From NCBI GenBank assembly GCA_900466875.1, contig UBNQ01000020.1, positions 1 to 64,000 on the forward strand: a stretch of 64,000 nucleotides of DNA, in the 5' to 3' direction. Under the pieces are notes generated by a model. It saw only the letters and a list, made by a program, of their open reading frames with translations. It was not told the DNA's origin and made no database searches. The stretch comes from Hyphomicrobiales bacterium (GTDB lineage Bacteria > Pseudomonadota > Alphaproteobacteria > Rhizobiales > Rhizobiaceae). Positions within the stretch are counted from its first letter, which is position 1, and every line of letters begins with the position of its first letter. Shown here piece after piece: positions 43,944 through 53,045 of the stretch. The position numbers were made by a program, and so were the translations under genes.

Positions 43944-44783
43944 GTGCAAGTCTTGGAGCTGATCAGAACGGCGGGCGTCAATATTTTCATGGAAAGCGGG
44001 GCTGCACCTGCCGATGGCGAGTGGGTGTCTACAAGCGGCGCCGGCTATTGGTTTGGTACATTGCTTCACGGGCATGTTGAAGTCGAACAGGATCTGTTCG
44101 GATCGAGCATCTGGCGTAGCGGCGATTCCGTCGCATTTGCCACAGCACAAGCTTTGAACACCAGCCACAGAGCCATGGATTGCAATGCACTGTCGGCCGT
44201 TTTCATGCAGGTGGAGACCGACGCTGCAGAGGAAATTCTGGGGCCTGAAACTTTGCAGGCCCTGCCGATCGGCACAGCCCAGAACGGCCGCCTGTTTGCC
44301 GATATCGGCAGGACGATCACCAGCCAGATGATGAACTGCCACCTGCAGGGCACCGCTCGCCGCCTCTATATAACCGGCAAGGCCTTGGAATTCATCGCTC
44401 ATGTCGTCGATATGGCCGAGCGCGGCAAGACCGAAAGCAAGCCAAGACCATGCTGGACCTCGCGGGAGATCGCCCAGTTTCGTAATGCCCGCGAAATCCT
44501 GCTCGCAAGGTTGCACAATCCACCGACGGTAGCGGAACTTGCGCGGACGGTCGGCACCAATAGCCGCAAGCTTGGAGCCGGTTTCAACGATCTGTTCGGC
44601 ATGCCGGTTTATGCCTTCGTCAAGGGGCAGCGGCTTGAAACGGCAAGAGTCATGCTGGAGTCGGGCGAGACATCCGTCGCCATTGTCGCTCACCAGCTGG
44701 GATATCAACCGCAGCACTTCGCCACAGAGTTCAAACGGCGCTTCGGCATGTCGCCCAGTCAGTTCGCCGGCAAGCGAAACTGA
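43944..44783 (+). CDS. AraC-family regulator (PchR-like)
   Basis: The product is 279 residues with an unconserved N-terminal sensor part and a C-terminal double helix-turn-helix (about 185-279, PPTVAELARTVGTNSRKLGAGF and VAIVAHQLGYQPQHFATEFKRRFGMSPSQF). The KLxxGFxxLFGxPVYxFV wording is typical of PchR-type siderophore regulators. The start is a GTG with a weak ribosome binding site; ATG 43989 is an alternative. It lies 95 bases upstream of a TonB-dependent receptor gene, its likely target. Confidence 0.88.
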   Translation: MQVLELIRTAGVNIFMESGAAPADGEWVSTSGAGYWFGTLLHGHVEVEQDLFGSSIWRSGDSVAFATAQALNTSHRAMDCNALSAVFMQVETDAAEEILGPETLQALPIGTAQNGRLFADIGRTITSQMMNCHLQGTARRLYITGKALEFIAHVVDMAERGKTESKPRPCWTSREIAQFRNAREILLARLHNPPTVAELARTVGTNSRKLGAGFNDLFGMPVYAFVKGQRLETARVMLESGETSVAIVAHQLGYQPQHFATEFKRRFGMSPSQFAGKRN

Positions 44784-44854
44784 AACCCGAACATCTTCGC
44801 CCGGTTTCCGAATGCCACCCGAATTGCCCTCACGTTCACGGCCATTGCAAATAG

Positions 44855-44870
44855 CCTCACAAATATGAGG
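44855..44870. repeat. Inverted repeat before the TonB receptor gene
   Basis: CCTCA (44855-44859) and TGAGG (44866-44870) surround a 6-base centre just upstream of the receptor start. The right arm overlaps the ribosome binding site (GAGGG). It could be an operator or a small translation-blocking hairpin. Confidence 0.35.
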
Positions 44871-44878
44871 GCTAAATC

Positions 44879-46990
44879 ATGTATTCGCACAGCAAGTCGT
44901 TTCTTCTGTCCCAGGTTGCCTTGGCCACCATTTTCCTGGCTCCGGAACATCCGGCAATCGCCCAGGAGCAGGCCGTGCGAGTTGCCGAGGAAGCGAACAC
45001 GACATTGGCGCCGATCGTCGTGACTGCCCGGCGTCGTGATGAGCAGATCCAGAATGCTCCGGTCGCTGTTACAGCCATTCCCGCAGACGAGTTGAGCAAG
45101 GGCAAGGTCGCCAATCTGGAGGATGCCGCCGCCCGTGCGCCGAATGTCCTGTTCAACGGCCAGGGTGGTCCGTTCAGCATTCGCGGTGTCACGTCCCTCG
45201 GCATTTCTGGCGGCGTCGATCGCCAGCCGGCGGTCGGTCTGTTTGTCGATGACGTTTTCCTTGCCCGACCGCTCGGTTATCCGTTTCTACTTGAAGACCT
45301 GGAGCGGGTCGAGGTCGTGCGCGGCAGCCAGACGACGCTCTACGGAAAGAACACGATCGGCGGTGCGGTCAACCTGATTTCTCGCGAACCGGGTAACGCC
45401 ATGGGCGGTGAGGTCTCGGCAACGATCGGAACCGATCTAGACCGGCGTTTCAAGGCAGCTTTCGAAACACCGATCGAAGGAACCGACTGGGCGATCCGGA
45501 CTTCGGCTGCCTGGAGCGGAATGGATGGTTACATCAACAATATCCCGACCGGCTCCGACGTCAGCGACACCAATTTCTTTTCCGGCCGAACGGTCCTGAC
45601 CGGAAAGATCGGTGACGATACCGACGTCAAGATCATTGCCGATTTTACCCGCGACCGCAGCGATGGTGGCCTCTGGTATGCTCCTCTTCCGCTCGCTTTC
45701 GATCACAAGTCGGAACACGATTACGACGCGGAGAACAGGGTCGCTGCAGGCGGCTTGTCCGTTCGGCTCGACCACGCCTTCGACAGTTTCGATCTGACCT
45801 CGATCACCGCGATCCGCGGTCACGACATGAGCCAGTTCCTCGACGGAGACTTCACCAGTTCACCAGCGATCGTCCAGGGACAAACGGAAGAGCAAAGGCA
45901 GTTCAGCCAGGATTTGCGGTTTTCATCGAACGGCGACGGTCCGTGGCGCTGGGCAGCTGGCCTGTTCTACATGCATGAAAACTTCAACGGCACGCAATAT
46001 TTCGACATGGCGAGCGTGCCGCGCGCGCTGATGAGCCGCGACGTCTTCGAGCAGAAGGCCAACACCTTCTCGGCTTTCGCGGAGGTCGGCTATTTCGTTA
46101 CGCCGGAACTCGAACTCGCAGCTGGCGCTCGCTACACCTATGATCACAAACGGACCAGCAGCGAAATCTCCAGCCCGAGCGGCACCTTCTATTTTGGTGC
46201 GCCGGGAGCGGTGGACGACAGCGTCTCCTTCAACAACCTGTCTCCCGAGATCTCCGCCACCTACCATGTCTCCGAGGGCAATATCATCTTCGGCAAGATC
46301 AGCCGCGGCTATAAATCGGGTGGCATCAGTCCCTATATCGAGGCGGACGGCTCGGCCAACAAATATGATCCGGAAGAGACCACCTCCTATGAGATCGGCG
46401 CCAAGGCAACCTCGGCGGATGGCCGCTACGCACTTGCCGCCTCACTTTTCTATACCGACTGGAAGGACCAACAGGCGGTCATCTACACGACGCCGTTTAC
46501 CCGCGTTTATCGCAATGCCGCCGCGGCCACATCGAAGGGATTCGAGCTTGAGGCGAGCGCCCAGCTGACCGATGAGCTGAAACTTCTGGGCGGCTACGGT
46601 TATACCCGCGCCTCGTATGAAGACTTTGTCGATGACGTGATGGGGATGGATTATAGCGGCAACCCGCTTCCCTTTGCGCCGAAGCACAGTTTCAATGCCG
46701 GTCTACGCTGGCAGCACGAATTTGCAGATGCCGTCCTGTTGACCGCCGGCCTCGACTACACCTATCGCAGCTCCTATTCCTTCACTTCGGATAACGGCTA
46801 CCGTCAGTCGCCCACCCATATCGTCGATGCCCATATCGGTATCGAGAAGGACGGCTGGAGCGCACTCGTCTGGGCGAAGAACCTGACTGACGAGACCTAT
46901 CTGAAGAATTATTTCAATTACAGCGGCACCGACATGGGCGCGGCAGCTCCCGGTCGCACGGTCGGCATCACGCTGTCTAAAAAATGGTGA
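44879..46990 (+). CDS. TonB-dependent outer-membrane receptor
   Basis: The product is 703 residues: signal peptide (ending AIAQEQ), TonB-box region (LAPIVVTARRR), plug domain (about 55-165, with VEVVRGSQTTLYGKNTIGGAVNLI) and a 22-strand barrel ending in GRTVGITLSKKW with a terminal aromatic residue. It imports a metal-chelate or other large ligand across the outer membrane. The AraC regulator upstream and the MFS permease downstream suggest a siderophore. Because lanthanide uptake also needs such a receptor and none is found near xoxF, that alternative is worth keeping. Confidence 0.93.
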   Translation: MYSHSKSFLLSQVALATIFLAPEHPAIAQEQAVRVAEEANTTLAPIVVTARRRDEQIQNAPVAVTAIPADELSKGKVANLEDAAARAPNVLFNGQGGPFSIRGVTSLGISGGVDRQPAVGLFVDDVFLARPLGYPFLLEDLERVEVVRGSQTTLYGKNTIGGAVNLISREPGNAMGGEVSATIGTDLDRRFKAAFETPIEGTDWAIRTSAAWSGMDGYINNIPTGSDVSDTNFFSGRTVLTGKIGDDTDVKIIADFTRDRSDGGLWYAPLPLAFDHKSEHDYDAENRVAAGGLSVRLDHAFDSFDLTSITAIRGHDMSQFLDGDFTSSPAIVQGQTEEQRQFSQDLRFSSNGDGPWRWAAGLFYMHENFNGTQYFDMASVPRALMSRDVFEQKANTFSAFAEVGYFVTPELELAAGARYTYDHKRTSSEISSPSGTFYFGAPGAVDDSVSFNNLSPEISATYHVSEGNIIFGKISRGYKSGGISPYIEADGSANKYDPEETTSYEIGAKATSADGRYALAASLFYTDWKDQQAVIYTTPFTRVYRNAAAATSKGFELEASAQLTDELKLLGGYGYTRASYEDFVDDVMGMDYSGNPLPFAPKHSFNAGLRWQHEFADAVLLTAGLDYTYRSSYSFTSDNGYRQSPTHIVDAHIGIEKDGWSALVWAKNLTDETYLKNYFNYSGTDMGAAAPGRTVGITLSKKW

Positions 46991-48249
46991 GGATCATGCA
47001 GGCAGATTCAATCATCGCGGCAGGTCACCCTCGACCGGAAGCCGCCGCCGGCCAAGGTCGACTTATGGCCATGATAGCAGCGCTCTATTTCACTCAGGGC
47101 CTGCCAATGGGACTGTCGATGGAAGCCTTGCCGGTCATGATGCGCCAGGCGGGCGTGCCGCTCGACATCATAGCCTTTGTTCCGCTCGCCAGTCTGCCAT
47201 GGATCGTCAAGCTTTTTTGGGCACCACTTGTCGACAACAACTGGCTCCCGTGGCTCGGGCGCCGCCGCACGTGGATATTGTCGATGCAGGTAATCCTGGC
47301 GCTTTCGTTCGTTGCCCTCGGTCTGGTCCCGCTTCAAGGCGCAGGGCTGTGGCTTGCCGTTACGGCTCTTGCAATCGGAGCGCTTGCCAGTGCCACGCAG
47401 GATACTGCAACGGATGGCCTTGCCGCGGAAACGCTCGCCGGCAGGAAACTATCTGCCGCCAATGCTTTCCAGATCGGTGGCATGATGGCCGGTTTCATTA
47501 TCGGCGGCGGCGGTGTGCTGATGTTTGTCGACTATCTGGGACAGATGGGGGTGATGTTCCTGCTTGCAGTGTTTCCTCTGGCCTCCATCCTGCTGGCGGT
47601 GTTCTGGAAGGAAAGACGGATTGATCGCTCTCCCCCGCACCATCCGGATCGTGCGCGGCTGGCGACAACATTTCGCCGGCCCGGAATCGCCGCCCTGCTG
47701 CTGCTTGCCGCCATTTATGGCGGCGCCCATGCCGGTGGCATGAGCGTCAGCCGTCTCCTGCTCGTCGATCTCGGATGGTCCGCCAGCGCAACCGGTCTTG
47801 TTGCCACGATCGGAGGCATCGTCATGATCCTTGCCGGATGCCCGCTTGGGACACATCTGACGAACCGCAATCGCTGGCAGGCAGTGGTCTTCGGCATGAT
47901 CTCGGCAGCCGCCACTTTCCTCTGCTGGAGCCTGCTGGCCCTTGGCGTGGTTTCCGCATCTTGGCCGATGGTGCTGTTTGCAACCGGGCTCCTGTCGATC
48001 GCGAGCGGCATCATAGCCGTGTCCGCAGCAACCATAATCATGGCCTTCGGCGGTTCCGGAAAGCAGGCGGGAACCGACGTCACCGTGCTGCAGAGCGCCA
48101 ATGTGACAGGTGAGATGCTGTTCGCCAGCCTTGCGGTCTGGATCGCCGGGATGGGTGGCTTCGGCATGACCTTTGTTGGTGCCGCGGTCGTCGTCTTTTG
48201 CGCAGCCCTCGTCGTTGGCCGTCTCGGTGACCGACTCGGATCGGCCTGA
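46984..48249 (+). CDS. MFS inner-membrane transporter (RhtX/FptX/AmpG-like)
   Basis: The product is 421 residues with 12 hydrophobic segments. The beginning (ALYFTQGLPMGLSMEALPVMMRQAG) and ATQDTATDGLAAE are typical of the AmpG/RhtX/FptX group, which moves muropeptides or siderophores inward. The ATG at 46984 overlaps the receptor stop; an in-frame ATG at 46996 is also possible. Pairing with a TonB receptor and AraC regulator matches the single-protein siderophore permeases of the pyochelin and rhizobactin systems. Confidence 0.85.
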   Translation: MVRIMQADSIIAAGHPRPEAAAGQGRLMAMIAALYFTQGLPMGLSMEALPVMMRQAGVPLDIIAFVPLASLPWIVKLFWAPLVDNNWLPWLGRRRTWILSMQVILALSFVALGLVPLQGAGLWLAVTALAIGALASATQDTATDGLAAETLAGRKLSAANAFQIGGMMAGFIIGGGGVLMFVDYLGQMGVMFLLAVFPLASILLAVFWKERRIDRSPPHHPDRARLATTFRRPGIAALLLLAAIYGGAHAGGMSVSRLLLVDLGWSASATGLVATIGGIVMILAGCPLGTHLTNRNRWQAVVFGMISAAATFLCWSLLALGVVSASWPMVLFATGLLSIASGIIAVSAATIIMAFGGSGKQAGTDVTVLQSANVTGEMLFASLAVWIAGMGGFGMTFVGAAVVVFCAALVVGRLGDRLGSA

Positions 48250-48279
48250 TCCCTAAATCTCACGAAAGAGACTAACATC

Positions 48280-48906
48280 ATGATTTTTGGCAATCTGGTG
48301 GACCGCGCGGCCCGCCGACCCAGTGGCTTGCTCGGTTACCTCCTCTATCGGTTCCCACTCGGCCACAGACCAGGCTTTGACCTCGTGCTCGACCGGCTCC
48401 CCCCAGAAGCAGACGATCGCATAGCCGAAATCGGTTGTGGCGGAGGCGTCTTCATGCGCCGTGCCCTCATGAGCGGCTGCCAGGGGCTGGCGATCGATCA
48501 TAGCCCCGACATGGTCAACAATGCCTCTCGTCTAAACCATCACGCGGTGAAATCAGGGCGATTGGAGGTTCTGCACGGCGATGCGGCGCAGTTGCCGGCA
48601 AGCGACAGTTCGTTTGACAAGGCCTACTGTCTCAACGCCTTCTTTTTCTTTCCCGATCCAGAGGCAAGCATCGCCGAGATGGCACGCATCCTGAAACCAG
48701 GCGGCCGCCTGGCGCTGGTGACTTCGCCGCCCGAGTTCGAGCCGCAGATCGCGCGCTTTTCAAAGCGCATGGCGAGCAGCATGCGCTTTGACGCGATCGA
48801 GACCTTGGATGATTGGATGCGGACCGCAGGCTTGGAGACAGAAGAGATGAAGACTACCCCGAATGCCGGCAATCTTATTATTGCCCGCAAGGGGGCGGTG
48901 GCATGA
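48280..48906 (+). CDS. SAM-dependent methyltransferase, class I
   Basis: The product is 208 residues. SAM-binding motif I is IAEIGCGGGVFMRRA (about 48-62), with DHSPDMV after it, GDAAQLPASDSSFDKAYCLNAFFFFPDPE in the middle and RILKPGGRLALVTSP near 140. It lies 30 bases after the transporter gene and is coupled to the cupin gene by a four-base overlap. In this operon it could modify the imported ligand or a linked metabolite; the substrate is unknown. Confidence 0.88.
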   Translation: MIFGNLVDRAARRPSGLLGYLLYRFPLGHRPGFDLVLDRLPPEADDRIAEIGCGGGVFMRRALMSGCQGLAIDHSPDMVNNASRLNHHAVKSGRLEVLHGDAAQLPASDSSFDKAYCLNAFFFFPDPEASIAEMARILKPGGRLALVTSPPEFEPQIARFSKRMASSMRFDAIETLDDWMRTAGLETEEMKTTPNAGNLIIARKGAVA

Positions 48907-49190
48907 CCGATCAACCAGCAATCGGAACCGTGTTTGAACAGCCTGGTTTCCGCGGTGAGGTCATCGGGTTCGTCTCGGGATTGATGGTGATCGAAGGCCA
49001 ATTGGAAGGTGTACTGCCAACCCATGCGTCCGTCAGAGATGAATTCGCCTTTGTCATCGAAGGAGAGGTGATCGTTACGGTCGACGGCAAACGCTCGACG
49101 CTGAAGGCCGGCCATTCGATAATCGTACCTGCCGGCAAGCCGCACGACGTTTCGACACCTAACTGCGCTAGATTGTTATTGATTGGCTGA
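48903..49190 (+). CDS. Cupin-domain protein
   Basis: The product is a 95-residue single-cupin protein (LEGVLPTHASVRDEFAFVIEG, then LKAGHSIIVPAGKPHDVS). The metal-binding motif is partial: His, Glu and a late His are present. It is the last gene of the AraC-TBDR-MFS-methyltransferase-cupin set and overlaps the methyltransferase stop. It may be a small sensor or enzyme acting with the methyltransferase. The 188 bases downstream are non-coding as far as I can see. Confidence 0.85.
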   Translation: MTDQPAIGTVFEQPGFRGEVIGFVSGLMVIEGQLEGVLPTHASVRDEFAFVIEGEVIVTVDGKRSTLKAGHSIIVPAGKPHDVSTPNCARLLLIG

Positions 49191-49378
49191 GCCAGATGGT
49201 CGTCCGCTGATCAACCGAATACAATGGTGATGGTGGTTAGGATCGGCATTTTAACCTGAGCTATGCCGCGACGTCTGACCCGATGCGGAGCGCACTGGTC
49301 TTGTTCAAGCATAGACCTTCGACATGCCTGATTTTCAGGAGCTGGTTCAGTTAACGGCCATTTCGTTTGAAATACGTT

Positions 49379-50269
49379 CTAGGTCAGCATCTGAATGGCA
49401 ATTCTGTCAGTCTCCAGCCGACCGGGGATGCTCTTTTGACTTCCCGCTCGAGAGCAGGCCAGACCAGCGGCAACCGATGCTCTCTCCATCGCCGACCTGA
49501 GTGGCAGACCACGGTCCAGCCCTGACGCAAGCACACCGACAAAGCAGTCGCCCGCCGCCGTTGTGTCCTTAACCTCGATCCGCATTGCCGAAGTGTTGAT
49601 GTATTCGCCGGCAACGAAAGCCTCGGCGCCCTCTCCTCCAAGCGTTCGCAAAATCCCGGTGTTGAGTCGAGCCGCAAGTTCTTGCGCAGAGGCGCCGCAA
49701 CCGAGCCAATCCCCCAAGGCTTCAGCCTCATCCTCGTTGACGACGATGATGTCGCAAAGAGAAAGTACTTTTTCGTCCAGGGGGAAAGCAGGGGCAAGGT
49801 TCAAGATCGACATCGTGTTCGACATATGCGCCCGGCGAATGAGGGTCTCCACCTCCGCAACGTCATTTTCCATCTGCATCAGGACGATGTTCGCCTTCTC
49901 CAGAAGTGCCTCTTCAATGTCGTCGGAGGATGCGGAGAGATTGGCTCCGGCCGCAACCACGATCATGTTGCGGCCCTGGGCATCGATATGGATCGAGGCG
50001 TTGCCGGTCGGTTCACTTGCACGCGCGACACGGCTGATATCCGTCGTCGCAGCAAGGTTCTGCAGGCCTATTTCGGCAAGGCTGTCAGTTCCGACCGCAC
50101 CGACCATCACCACTTCGGCGCCATCCCGCGCTGCCGCCAGCGCCTGATTGGCGCCCTTGCCTCCAGCTTCGGTACGAAACTTTTTGGCAAGCAGCGTCTG
50201 GCCCGGTTGCGGCATCTCCTCGACCTCGTAGACGAAGTCGACATTGATGGAGCCGAAGGTGATGATCAT
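49379..50269 (-). CDS. rbsK: Ribokinase (PfkB family)
   Basis: The product is 296 residues with the PfkB signatures: GGKGANQALAAAR near residue 36 and DTTAAGDCFVGVLASGL near 238, which holds the catalytic aspartate. It phosphorylates ribose to ribose 5-phosphate. It is the last gene of the minus-strand operon with two nucleoside hydrolases, so it would take the ribose they release. It begins 12 bases after the ATPase stop. Confidence 0.92.
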   Translation of the reverse strand: MIITFGSINVDFVYEVEEMPQPGQTLLAKKFRTEAGGKGANQALAAARDGAEVVMVGAVGTDSLAEIGLQNLAATTDISRVARASEPTGNASIHIDAQGRNMIVVAAGANLSASSDDIEEALLEKANIVLMQMENDVAEVETLIRRAHMSNTMSILNLAPAFPLDEKVLSLCDIIVVNEDEAEALGDWLGCGASAQELAARLNTGILRTLGGEGAEAFVAGEYINTSAMRIEVKDTTAAGDCFVGVLASGLDRGLPLRSAMERASVAAGLACSRAGSQKSIPGRLETDRIAIQMLT

Positions 50270-50281
50270 GGCATGTTCCCC

Positions 50282-52099
50282 TCACGCGACCTGCACGAAG
50301 TGACCTTCGCCGGCCTCTTCATAAGTGCGCTTCGGGGCTACGTAATCGGCCGCGCGGAACGGGCTTTTGATCTCGTCATTGGAGATGCGGCGTGTCTGCC
50401 GACGTGACGGGTCGGCGATCGGCACCGCCGCCATCAGGCGCTTGGTGTAATCGTGCTGAGGGTTTTCGAACACGGCCTGACGCGGGCCGATCTCGACGAT
50501 TTCACCGAGATACATGACCGCGACGCGGTGGCTGATGCGCTCCACAACGGCCATGTCATGGCTGATGAAGAGATAACCGAGCCCAAGCTTTTCCTGCAGG
50601 TCCAGCATCAGGTTGATGACCTGTGCCTTGACCGAGACGTCGAGCGCCGAAACGGATTCGTCGGCGATCAGCAGCTTCGGTTCAAGTGCTAGCGCACGCG
50701 CAATGCAGACGCGCTGGCGCTGGCCACCGGAAAACTCGTGCGGGAAACGATCCGCCATCGAGGCCGACAGGCCGACGCGCTCCAGCAGTTCTCCGACACG
50801 CTGGCGGGCATCCGATGCCTTGACCAGACCATGGGTGATGATCGGCTCGGCAATCGCCTGGCCAACGCGGATACGCGGATTGAGGCTTTCGAACGGATCC
50901 TGAAAGATCATCTGCGCTTCGCGACGAATGTCCGTCAGTTCCGACTTGCCGGCCTTCAGCACGTTCTTGCCATCGATCTGCACTTCGCCCGACACCGGAT
51001 CCGTCAGGCGAATGATCGAGCGGCCGGTCGTGGACTTGCCGCAACCGCTCTCGCCGACCAGCGACAAGGTTTCGCCCTGACGCAGTTCCAGCGACACGCC
51101 CTCGACGGCATGAATGCGGCCGATCGTCTTGCGCAGAAAGCCCTGCTTAACCGGAAAGCGGGTGATCAGGTTGTCGACCTTGAGGATCGGCGGCTGATCA
51201 CGCTTGACGGTGTCCTCGGTCGGCTTCACCGGATGGATTTCGCCCGTTGCCATATCGACATGCGGGAACCGCAGCGGCCGGTCCTTGCCCGTCATCGAAC
51301 CCAACTGCGGCACCGCCGACAGAAGCGCGCGGGTATAGGGATGCTTTGCGCCGGCAAACAGGTCATGCGTCGTGCCGGTCTCGACCTGCTCGCCGCGATA
51401 CATGACGACGGTGCGATCGGAAATTTCCGCTACCACACCCATGTCGTGGGTGATGAAGAGGACGGACATGCCCTCCTCTTCCTGCAGCGTCTTGATCAGC
51501 TCGAGGATCTGCGCCTGGATGGTGACGTCGAGCGCCGTCGTCGGCTCGTCAGCGATCAAGAGTTTGGGATCGCAGGCAAGTGCGATGGCGATGACGACGC
51601 GCTGGCGCATGCCGCCTGAAAAATTCATCGGGTATTCGTTGAGACGCGACTTGGCCGACGGAATACGCACCTTTTCCAAAAGCCGCACGGCTTCCGACTG
51701 CGCCTGAGATTCCGACATGCCGCGATGCTGGCGCAGAACCTCGGTGATCTGATCACCGATCTTCAGGACCGGGTTGAGCGAGGTCATCGGCTCCTGAAAG
51801 ATCATGCCGATGCGGTTGCCGCGGATCTTCTGCATGTCGTCGAGCGGAATGGACAGAAGGTCCTTGCCCTCGAATTCGATCTTTCCCGTCACCCGCGAAT
51901 TGCCCGGCGACAGAAGACGCATGATCGACATGGCCGTGACGCTCTTGCCCGAACCGGATTCACCCACGACGGCGACGGTTTCCCTCGGCGCGATGTCAAA
52001 ACTGACATCGTTGACGACATTGCGCCATTCGCCGCCGACCCGGAAGGCCGTGTTGAGGTTGGAGATGGAGAGAATGGGGCCAGTGTTGGTATTGCTCAT
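50282..52099 (-). CDS. Fused dipeptide-type ABC ATPase (DppD-DppF fusion)
   Basis: The product is 605 residues with two complete ABC domains. The first has GESGSGKS, LSGGMRQRV-like FSGGMRQRV and LLIADEPTTALD. The second (from about 310) has GESGCGKS, FSGGQRQRV and LLIADESVSALD. Both halves belong to the Opp/Dpp group. The ATG chosen begins MSNTNTG; an open extension upstream overlaps the permease gene. Gene context suggests it powers nucleoside rather than peptide uptake. Confidence 0.92.
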   Translation of the reverse strand: MSNTNTGPILSISNLNTAFRVGGEWRNVVNDVSFDIAPRETVAVVGESGSGKSVTAMSIMRLLSPGNSRVTGKIEFEGKDLLSIPLDDMQKIRGNRIGMIFQEPMTSLNPVLKIGDQITEVLRQHRGMSESQAQSEAVRLLEKVRIPSAKSRLNEYPMNFSGGMRQRVVIAIALACDPKLLIADEPTTALDVTIQAQILELIKTLQEEEGMSVLFITHDMGVVAEISDRTVVMYRGEQVETGTTHDLFAGAKHPYTRALLSAVPQLGSMTGKDRPLRFPHVDMATGEIHPVKPTEDTVKRDQPPILKVDNLITRFPVKQGFLRKTIGRIHAVEGVSLELRQGETLSLVGESGCGKSTTGRSIIRLTDPVSGEVQIDGKNVLKAGKSELTDIRREAQMIFQDPFESLNPRIRVGQAIAEPIITHGLVKASDARQRVGELLERVGLSASMADRFPHEFSGGQRQRVCIARALALEPKLLIADESVSALDVSVKAQVINLMLDLQEKLGLGYLFISHDMAVVERISHRVAVMYLGEIVEIGPRQAVFENPQHDYTKRLMAAVPIADPSRRQTRRISNDEIKSPFRAADYVAPKRTYEEAGEGHFVQVA

Positions 52100-52103
52100 G
52101 ATC

Positions 52104-53045
52104 TTAGCCCTCACGACGCGGATTGAGGATGTCGCGCAAGGCATCACCGATCAGGTTGATCGCGACGATGAGCAACAGGAGGGCGATGCCCGGGAAGAAG
52201 CTGATCCAGTAGTCACCGGACAGCAGATATTCGAAACCGTTCGAAATCAGCAGGCCGAGCGACGGTTCGGTGACCGGCAGGCCGATCCCGAGGAAGGAGA
52301 GCGTCGCTTCCAGCATGATCGCATAGGCGACACGCATGGTGGCGACGACGATCAGCGGCGGCAGGCAGTTCGGCAGGATATGGCGGAACAGTATGCTGCG
52401 ATCCGGCAGCGCCATCGAGCGGGCGGCATCGACATAGGCGCGCTTGCGCTCGATCAGCGCCGAACCACGGATGGTGCGAGCGTAGTAAGCCCATTGCGTG
52501 ACAACCAGCGCCAGAATGATCTTGTCGACGCCCTGGCCGAGGATGGCGAGAAAGATCAGCGCGATCAGGATGGCCGGGAAGCTGAGCTGGATATCGACGA
52601 TACGCATCAGGATCGAATCCGTGCGGCCACCGACATAGGCGCTAGTAAGGCCGATCGAGGCGCCAATGACGAGCGCGATCGCAGCACTGGAGAGACCGAC
52701 GAGAATGCTGGTGCGCAGGCCGTAGAGAATGGCGCTGAACAGGTCGCGGCCCTGCGTGTCGGTGCCGAGCAGATAGGTCAGTCCGTTGACGCTTTCCGAA
52801 CCTGGCGGCAGGCGGCCGTCGAGAATATCGAGCTGCGCCAGATCATAGGGGTTCTGCGGCGCGATCACCGGTGCAAATACGGCGGCGAGAATGAAGATCG
52901 TTACGAGAACCAGACCGAACAAAGCCAGCTTGTCATGCAGAAGCGCGTAGATGACTTCCCATGTCGGAGAGCGCGAGGCGGATTTCGCGCCGCTGTTTGC
53001 GACTGTATGAACCGAGGTGGTCGAGGATGCATTGTTGTCGGTCAT
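52104..53045 (-). CDS. Dpp-type ABC permease (DppC-like)
   Basis: The product is 313 residues with an N-terminal cytoplasmic tail, a first membrane segment, then five more and the conserved loop (DAARSMALPDRSILFRHILPNCLPP). The phrase LLGTDTQGRDLFSAILYGLR is the DppC/OppC hallmark. Its ATG overlaps the DppB-like stop by one base. It forms the importer channel with that protein. Confidence 0.92.
   Translation of the reverse strand: MTDNNASSTTSVHTVANSGAKSASRSPTWEVIYALLHDKLALFGLVLVTIFILAAVFAPVIAPQNPYDLAQLDILDGRLPPGSESVNGLTYLLGTDTQGRDLFSAILYGLRTSILVGLSSAAIALVIGASIGLTSAYVGGRTDSILMRIVDIQLSFPAILIALIFLAILGQGVDKIILALVVTQWAYYARTIRGSALIERKRAYVDAARSMALPDRSILFRHILPNCLPPLIVVATMRVAYAIMLEATLSFLGIGLPVTEPSLGLLISNGFEYLLSGDYWISFFPGIALLLLIVAINLIGDALRDILNPRREG

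Noticed and set aside
43926..44717. Minus-strand open frame (263 codons) opposite the AraC gene
   Set aside because: The plus-strand product has a clear double helix-turn-helix; the minus-strand product has no recognisable features.
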